Below, in pieces: positions 57,001 through 64,000 of a DNA stretch of 64,000 nucleotides. Source of the stretch: Taenia hydatigena. Lineage: Eukaryota > Platyhelminthes > Cestoda > Cyclophyllidea > Taeniidae. Every line of letters begins with the position of its first letter. Within the stretch, counting starts at the first letter, position 1. The position numbers and the translations under genes are program-made. The notes below the pieces were generated by a model. The model made no database searches. It had not been told where the DNA came from and saw nothing but the letters and a program-made list of their open reading frames with translations. The stretch is from contig JADWOT020000004.1 of the NCBI GenBank assembly GCA_036345935.2, positions 376,102-440,101 on the forward strand. The letters are read 5' to 3'.

Positions 57001-59233
57001 TGTGCAAAGCGTCGCATGGAAAAGTGCGCAATCACATGGTGGAGTAGTTGGATTAAGGAATGAGAAGAAAATTACGATTATTTGCTTAGCAAAATACTAA
57101 TTGCCTCAAGTACTCGGAGTTGATTGGATTGCAACTGTGTGGGACTTAATAATCACACCTGAAGTATCCCCACAAACATTAGATATAAGGATTTTCGTTG
57201 ACAGAACACAACTTACAAAATAAAGACTGACTGTAGGACTATAAGTGATGCATGAACATGGTAGTGGAAAGCGCCACCAACAACTGAGAGTGGAAAGGAG
57301 TGAAGTGAAACTCCTACTTACTACTAATTGGATTGCACAACTCCATCGGATCAATGCAATTAACTCTCCTAGACTCGTCACTGTTACTTCTTATCAACCA
57401 CCGCATCTTACTCACCTTAAGTTGGAAGCGAGCTGTTGAAGTAATGCCTCTCACTTAGCTTTACAAATGGAGGCTATGCACACCTCCATTACTGGTTCCC
57501 CTGAAAGATGCTGACCAAATGGAAGCCAGTCTCACTTGTCTTACCCAAATGCGTTCCTACGCGAGCGAAAGCCATGCTAGTACTTCGTTATGACATGCCG
57601 TCTCTCTTTCTCACAACCGACACTGTTTGCGCATTTGTAGTGTAAAATGCTCGAGTTGCGTTGGCTAGGAATTCTTCGCATTCACTCTGTCTCCCTGTTT
57701 CTCACTCATCGAATGCACACTCATAGGCAGGAATGCGAGTGGACAAGTTGGTGCTGGCAAGACTGCATTGTCACTAGCACAAGGATTGGCGCCTTCGAGG
57801 CAAGTGCAAGAGAAATGCTGACCCGAATGTGGACGTGTGGGAAAATCGTCCTTCCACGTATCGCAAAATATCATGTAATACGCATTATAGACCCTTCTCA
57901 AAAAGATCCGCGAATCGCTCACTGCCCATTTACAGTCTCTTTCGACAGGATCGTTAATGCATTGGGTGATTTAAATGGCTCGATTTTGTGAAAGCAAAGT
58001 GGGAAAAAGTTTAGGGATAAGCAACTTTAGAAGGCACCGCACAGCGTCCAAGCTAGAAGACAATCCACTTGGTGAACTGGTTTGAGATGGATTAAAATCT
58101 CATTTTGATGATTGATCACAGCGGTTTCTTGAACGAAAAGAGCATCTCTTGAAAGCTGTGCTTCTGCTAACACCGAGGCTGTTTCGGCTGTGTCCATCGC
58201 GCATTCACAAAGTGATGCTCGGTGATAACCAACTCCAGCGATTACATCAGTTCGCCCACCTTTTATCTCATTTTACTTTACTTTATGCAACTGGTGGGCA
58301 GACGTCGCAAACTGCTTGATGGTGTGCTACTGAAGAGATTGTGCAAAGACAAAGACACGTTGGTATGCTGTACATAAAGCAATGTTAACGGTTCCGAACG
58401 TGGCTCTCATTAACTAGCGTGATCACGTCAGTTACATGGGATTAAGGAGGACCATCCCAAGCGTTGACAAATCTCTCATTTTTAGTCACTTTAGGTGTTC
58501 GAATGGTCTGGCTCAAGGAATGAGTGTCCATGTATCAGGGTTTCGAATTTCCAGGCCGTGGGACTTTGGCTGCTCAGTGCAGCCAACGCGGACATGCATC
58601 AAACGGGTGCTAGAGATGCGGACACCTTCTTAGGTAGCGTAAGGTTTTCCTTCTCCCCAACTGATGGATAAGCGTTAAACATTACAGCGAAATAAAGTGA
58701 ACAAGGTAAACTCACTGCATTTTGTAGGGAAGTAGCATTCAACTCTGCTCTCTCCTCCTCCTCCCTCTCCTACTCCTACTTGTTGGCACAAGCGGTGGTC
58801 TTCTGTTCACAAACTCAGTTGGATTAAGACTATTAGGCATTCAATTCACCTTCAACTCGCAGTTACATTTCGTGTTATATGAAACATTTGATGATGTAAT
58901 TGCTGCTGTTGTTGTTGCTGACATTAACACTGCAAACGTGGCATCGAACCTCAAATTCAACGCAAATCTAATAGGAAAACACTGAAAGGTAGCACACTTA
59001 CAAAGCAATGAATTAAGGAAAAGAAAGGTGTGACAGGCTGGTTTGTGTGCAGTTTTGAGCACATTTCTCGATCGGTGTTTCCAATGGTTCCAATTGCAAA
59101 AGTGCTGCAATCACGGCGGTGTAAGGGTAGCTAAAAAAAAGAAAACAAAAATAAGATTGCTTAAAAAAAAGAGAATAAAATTGATGCAGAACAGCAATGC
59201 TGAAATTAAGGCAGGGCATCATTGCTATGGGAC
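54036..59233. other. No supported gene
   Basis: Several ORFs are longer than the background but unlinked. 54209-54442 plus reads LECLINPPGEKQLDAYIAAR. 55436-55702 plus has 88 codons. 56482-56793 minus has 103 codons. 57647-57991 plus has 114 codons and contains KIVLPRIAKYHVIRIIDPSQ. An AATAAA lies at 54857, just after an ORF at 54606-54806. A CTC-rich tract is at 58749-58772. None shows matched splice sites plus a recognisable domain. Confidence 0.3.
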
Positions 59234-60284
59234 AGAGAACACGAAAGGCTGATGATGACATTGAAGGTGTTCGTTAAACCCACACTTCAGCAACTAAGGC
59301 CTCATGATGATGCTGCAAGTCAAATGATGCCACATACAACACAGAATGTGTTGGTCCCAAAGCAGCTAAGGCTGTTAGTCAGCGGTTCACTTGAGTGCAC
59401 AATCAATGCAATTACAAAAGGGATAGTTGCGAGCGAATCGGTGGCAAAATTAGCAACTTCAGCCACGGAGATAGGACTGGAAGCTCTAGTGTGCAAGAGG
59501 TTGGAAGGTCTCCTCACTCAATGGTTTTGTGGCTGAGGCAAGGAGCAGGGCTGTACTCGATTGGTGAATACAAGTCCACGTTGCATCAAGTTGCGTTTGT
59601 TGAGGAGAATCGCCTACACTTGAGGCTGGACACTGAGGCGGTGTTGGCGGCCAATCAGACAAGGTATTCACTTAGCCCAGTTGACGCATCGTCTGGTCCT
59701 CATGAGCTGCAATAAGTTCTTAGCAAGAATGTGTGGATTTGTGGTCCAAGTTCCACAGTTCATGCCTTCCGTGAAAGTGGGAGCAATGCGTGTCGGACAG
59801 AGAGGAACGAGCACTGATTGCGAATGCGGGCATGAATCAGGCATGTGTGCAGTGCAACTCGGAGGCATTGAGAGATGTGCCAAGTAGGGAAGGAAGAATG
59901 CCAACCAGCCTTGCATTGCAAGACTGATTATGGTGCAATTCAATGTACTTACCGGCGTCACTGTGGTAAGCTGAAAGGTATGTTGAGAAAGTGGTTGTGA
60001 ATAGGTTGCTAGCAAGTGCTTCGGGTAGCGTTGCACTAACATGAATTATTCCTACGTAATCTGATGTGCTTCACTCCTGTTGGAGCCGTTTGTAAGCACA
60101 AAGTAGGCCTTAACTGCAAGGGACGTGTCGCTGTCTGACTACTATGCAATAGACATGTGTTCGTACTCACCATTACACGCCGCGACTTCTGGCTATTCAC
60201 CTAAATCAACGCAACATACTCAGTTACCTCGTGAGGACTAGTGCAGTGTAGGTCTGCCAACAGTTGGAGTCGTCAGAAGCACAC

Positions 60285-62155
60285 TTAACCCAACACCACG
60301 TCAGATCGAAATACTGCATGTCAAGATGTTGCATTAAAAGGGAGGAAGAAAGTCGGCCGGCCTTATCAGTACGACCGTCTACTCACCTTCTTGCTCCCAA
60401 TCCACGGTAACGGCAAGCTTTTTATGCTGCGCAATCCATTCGAATGTGGTTTCTTTACGGCCACCACGTCGTGTGAAGTTCAACGCGAATATTCTTAGGT
60501 CGGATTCGGTGTCCTTTGACAAATCACCTTCATTGAGCAGAGGAATCGTGATTAGCACATCGGATGGATTCATGGGGACGCAAGATGACCTGCATAAATG
60601 CTCTACAAACTCACTGCACATAGGTGGTGCAGGTTGTCGAAGAGTAACGCCCTTCCATGTGCACCTACGGGCTCCTTTCACTCGAAAGTCAACCTGCATT
60701 TTAAGAAGCAAACAGGAACAGTATAGACAGAGTACAAAACCTTAAGCAAATGATGATTGGGAATACGAGAACGCGGTGATGACATTTCCATGAACAATGT
60801 ACGGACCCTAGATTGACTGTTTGCGCCTCCAACAGCGAATTTGACCTCTACGTACGATTTCCCTTTCCGAAATCGGGAGAGTGGAAACGACGTTTTCAAG
60901 TCGATTTCACCTGTGAAGAAGGAATGTTTAGTGATTAGACCTCCTGGCTCTTCTTTTCTCCAAATCTTAGGTATTTGAACGGATCTGTTGGCACATCTAC
61001 CACATAAATCGCATTGACCACTTGAAGTGCTGTGCTGACTGAGGCATGTGGATTTGAAAAACTGGTTTTTGTCAAGCAGGCCTCCAACCCGCATAATTTG
61101 CGCTCTTTCTTCTCCAACCCCCTCCACTCACCTTCCTCCGGCTTTCGAAAAGCACATTTTGGCACGAAAATTGCTGTCGAAAATAGTCCAGCCTTTTCTT
61201 CTATTTGCAATGCCTCCGCCTTGGATACGTCGGTTACAGTGAGGTTAGCACTGTCTAAAATTACGTACAAAAGTGTCGATGTACCAAACGAGTGTTCTGA
61301 TACACCACTCCTGGCTATACCCAAAGGATTGCTTACCATGGCAGGCAAACAAAAATAAATTTTCCCGATCTTCTACCTACCTTTATCTATTTGGCAGGGC
61401 CTACCCAATTCCTCGCCTTTAACGTAGCACACGCCATTTTCAACCTTGATTATAGAAGGATCGTAATTTTTCCTCAACGCTTTTATAACCTACAACGAAG
61501 TTGAAACTCCCATTGTAGCCCTCAATGCATGGACACCTCACCCTTGTGGCAGGGTTACATTACACACTCTGCCTCGTAATGTCTATGTTAATTCAAGTGG
61601 GAGTGGATCGCATGATGCGAATTTGGATCGTGAAGGGACATGCAAGAAAGTGCTTAGTATCGTGTTGGCAAGATAAGTCTGCTCATGCAAAAGTGTTATT
61701 CTTACGCCGTCTTTGGGTAAACGGAAGTACATCGGTGGTGATGACCCCTCAGGTGTTCCAACAATGCGGGAGCCCCACAGCACTGGCTCCGCTTCTGCTT
61801 CACAGAAGTAAAAAAGTGGTGTTAAATGAAAACAAGAAGCAGCTATTCCATCGACACAAAGGAATGGAAACGCGCATTGCTCTGGGAGCAAGCAGCGTCA
61901 AAATGATCATTTCTTGACGAATCTTCTGTCAAACACTCGTCATTTTCGGCGTGTTTCGGCAATGCGAACGAGGGCCTTACCGTTGACAGTGAGTGTAGTC
62001 GTGGGACCTGTCAGATGCAAACATACGTCAGGAGGTGACTCAGTCAAGTGGCACTTGAGTGAATGGATCGGTGCATTGAGAGTTGTGAAAGTAAGTCAGT
62101 GCATCAACTTACCAGGCGACGTCGTTGCTGCTTGAGTGCAAAAACAACACTTCAT
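60285..62155 (-). CDS. Intact family X gene, eight exons, about 296 aa
   Basis: Minus-strand exons: 62155-62113, 62007-61981 (27-base microexon), 61794-61706, 61489-61381, 61314-61132, 60910-60807, 60693-60387 and 60313-60285. All introns are GT-AG and every phase agrees, giving 296 codons and a stop. Exons 3-7 are firm. The first two and the last are chosen by phase only. Landmarks: MYFRLPKDG/VIKALRKNYD (exon 3-4 join), GVCYVKGEELGRPC, STLLYVILDSANLTVTDVSK, VPKCAF, EIDLKTSFPLSRFRKGKSYV, KFAVGGAN, RRCTWKGVTL, PPMCSEFVEHLCRSSC, ITIPLLNEGD, SDLRIFALNFT and a final EWIAQHKKLAVTVDW. About eight Cys and alternating hydrophobics suggest an extracellular beta-sandwich. Relics encode a signal peptide in exon 1; this model does not, so its true first exon may lie elsewhere. 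Possibly the expanded tapeworm diagnostic antigen GP50 family, from memory of length and style only. Confidence 0.6.
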
Positions 62156-62167
62156 GGAAGGCTTGGC

Positions 62168-62175
62168 TATTTATA
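62168..62175 (-). promoter_or_regulatory. TATA-like element upstream of family X gene
   Basis: On the minus strand TATAAATA lies 13 bases before the chosen ATG. That is too close for the ATG to be in the transcript if the TATA is used with normal spacing. Either translation starts in a later exon, or the element is chance. Confidence 0.25.
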
Positions 62176-62988
62176 TTAGACCTTCCAAATTTGCGCATCA
62201 GAAAGGCATTTCAAGGCGTTTTCAAATAAAGTGGGTAAAGCAAGCTAACTGTGGCGTGGAAGAGAACCTTTTACATCAATTAAAAGAAGTTGAACAAAGC
62301 TTCAAACTGGCGTTGCAAATAAGCGCAACTTACGTTGGGATGTCGTAGCTAAGAAAGGGTGGTAGTCTGTGAGTAAAAGTAATCAAAAATGAGTGAGCAC
62401 ACAATCAGAATGGCGACTTACGAGCGTGGGTTGGTTGCGGCGGGGGCAGTTCCGGTTCTGCAAACAAGTCGTAGAATTACTACAGCTAGTCACTACCAGC
62501 ATGGGCCAAAATGCTACTCGCGATGTGAAGCAGATGCTTCGGGAAATATAGGCAAAAGAAGGGCTAATGGCAGCCTGAATGATAGTTGATGCATGTGGGT
62601 TTGATGTATGTCGTTCGATAAGGAGCTATTCCAGCAAAAGCGCACAATGCTGTTCGTTTGAGGTGCCACGAGCACGCAGCTGTCCGTGTACCGCCATAGC
62701 GAAGCAAGTGCAGCTTGAAGTACGCAAACCGGCTCAGAAGAAATACTGTCACAAACTAAACATCTCAACCTTAACCTTAGCCTGTAACTTGGTAGGTGCA
62801 GCATTGGATGCCCTGGTGTCCACGAGGAGGGAAATTGGCTTCCCTCTAACCAGTCGCACAATGGAACCTTTGTTCGTGGCACTTTAAATTGGCATAGCCT
62901 TTACTGACCATGTGCTGTCGCTAGCTGAAACCAAGACAAGGGATTGTGAAGTCATCTCCTCTGCTCATCAGCTTCTTCGCGATGTGGC

Positions 62989-64000
62989 GGAGAACACAAA
63001 AGGCTGATGATGACATTGAAGGTGTTCGTTAAACCCACACTTCAGCAACTAAGGCCTCATGATGATGCTGCAAGTCAAATGATGCCACATACAACACAGA
63101 ATGTGTTGGTCCCAAAGCAGCTAAGGCTGTTAGTCAGCGGTTCACTTGAGTGCACAATCAATGCAATTACAAAAGGGATAGTTGCGAGCGAATCGGTGGC
63201 AAAATTAGCAACTTCAGCCACGGAGATAGGACTGGAAGCTCTAGTGTGCAAGAGGTTGGAAGGTCTCCTCACTCAATGGTTTTGTGGCTGAGGCAAGGAG
63301 CAGGGCTGTACTCGATTGGTGAATACAAGTCCACGTTGCATCAAGTTGCGTTTGTTGAGGAGAATCGCCTACACTTGAGGCTGGACACTGAGGCGGTGTT
63401 GGCGGCCAATCAGACAAGGTATTCACTTAGCCCAGTTGACGCATCGTCTGGTCCTCATGAGCTGCAATAAGTTCTTAGCAAGAATGTGTGGATTTGTGGT
63501 CCAAGTTCCACAGTTCATGCCTTCCGTGAAAGTGGGAGCAATGCGTGTCGGACAGAGAGGAACGAGCACTGATTGCGAATGCGGGCATGAATCAGGCATG
63601 TGTGCAGTGCAACTCGGAGGCATTGAGAGATGTGCCAAGTAGGGAAGGAAGAATGCCAACCAGCCTTGCATTGCAAGACTGATTATGGTGCAATTCAATG
63701 TACTTACCGGCGTCACTGTGGTAAGCTGAAAGGTATGTTGAGAAAGTGGTTGTGAATAGGTTGCTAGCAAGTGCTTCGGGTAGCGTTGCACTAACATGAA
63801 TTATTCCTACGTAATCTGATGTGCTTCACTCCTGTTGGAGCCGTTTGTAAGCACAAAGTAGGCCTTAACTGCAAGGGACGTGTCGCTGTCTGACTACTAT
63901 GCAATAGACATGTGTTCGTACTCACCATTACACGCCGCGACTTCTGGCGATTCACCTAAATCAACGCAACATACTCAGTTACCTCGTGAGGACTAGTGCA
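62989..64000. repeat. Tandem duplication, second unit (cut by window end)
   Basis: Near-identical to 59234-60245. The window ends just before the point where the last exon of the duplicated family X gene would begin, since 60285 plus 3755 is 64040. ORFs here (63007-63291, 63150-63470, 63423-63797) are copies of those at 59222-60042. No constraint can be judged from such similar copies. Confidence 0.9.

Larger units (their letters stand above)
59234..62988. repeat. Tandem duplication, first complete unit (3755 bases)
   Basis: 59234-60245 is repeated at 62989-64000 with a constant offset of 3755. In the parts I compared I see only two differences: one at the left edge (CACGAAAGG versus CACAAAAGG) and T at 60194 versus G at 63949. 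The simplest reading is a head-to-tail duplication whose first unit is 59234-62988. The unit contains a complete family X gene. Direct terminal repeats of an element are less likely: the repeat ends are not TG..CA and the interior is a spliced gene. Confidence 0.85.

Noticed and set aside
59222..60042. ORFs on both strands repeated exactly at 62967-63797
   Set aside because: The two copies are almost identical through recent duplication, so a shared open frame is no evidence of coding; no domain is seen.
62569..62650. Signal peptide for the intact family X gene (MHQLSFRLPLALLLPIF..)
   Set aside because: It looks like a signal peptide on the right strand, but a stop comes before any usable donor, so it cannot be joined to the gene.
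59234..64000. LTR retrotransposon with about 1 kb terminal repeats
   Set aside because: No TG..CA ends, primer-binding site, polypurine tract or reverse transcriptase; the interior is a spliced cellular-type gene.

Overview
The window looks like nuclear DNA of a flatworm, most likely a tapeworm (cestode). The best gene is a five-exon secreted SCP/TAPS (venom allergen-like, VAL) protein of the flatworm type. The visible genes are split by short GT-AG introns, microsatellites are frequent, and there are no operons, ribosome-binding sites or long uninterrupted ORFs. I see no rRNA, no tRNA that folds, no CRISPR array, and no transposase or reverse transcriptase.

Layout. 0-2.3 kb: four copies of a short SINE-like repeat, one with a long (AC)n(TA)n expansion. 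2.3-5.6 kb: G/T-rich, no gene. 5.6-9.6 kb: three decayed minus-strand copies of a gene family called X here, interrupted by one arm of a large inverted repeat (7.2-8.0 kb, partner at 48.7-49.5 kb). 13.0-15.7 and 25.1-27.9 kb: a 2.7-2.9 kb direct duplication carrying a broken minus-strand gene (family Y), with a third older copy at 22.2-22.7 kb. 21.25-21.44 kb: a clean minus-strand exon with a leucine-rich stretch. 23.4-24.0 kb: another family X relic. 32.1-33.7 kb: 3' ends of one or two plus-strand genes with polyadenylation signals. 37.0-37.8 kb: a decayed, MAM-like minus-strand sequence. 40.4-41.8 kb: the VAL gene. 43.3-44.2 kb: a possible small secreted gene and a truncated SCP-like exon. 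44.5-48.3 kb: minus-strand exon-like ORFs with Ig- and FN3-like character. 50.2-54.0 kb: plus-strand family X relics. 59.2-64.0 kb: a very recent tandem duplication with a 3755-base period. Its complete first unit holds an apparently intact eight-exon member of family X (about 296 aa), and the second unit runs off the window.

The story that ties the window together is family X. One member looks intact and lies in a fresh tandem duplication, and at least five decayed relatives are scattered in both orientations. This is birth-and-death evolution of an antigen-like gene family in a repeat-rich region. Exon compatibility, phases and stop codons were worked out by eye. Protein-family names other than SCP/TAPS are inferences to be tested by profile search.
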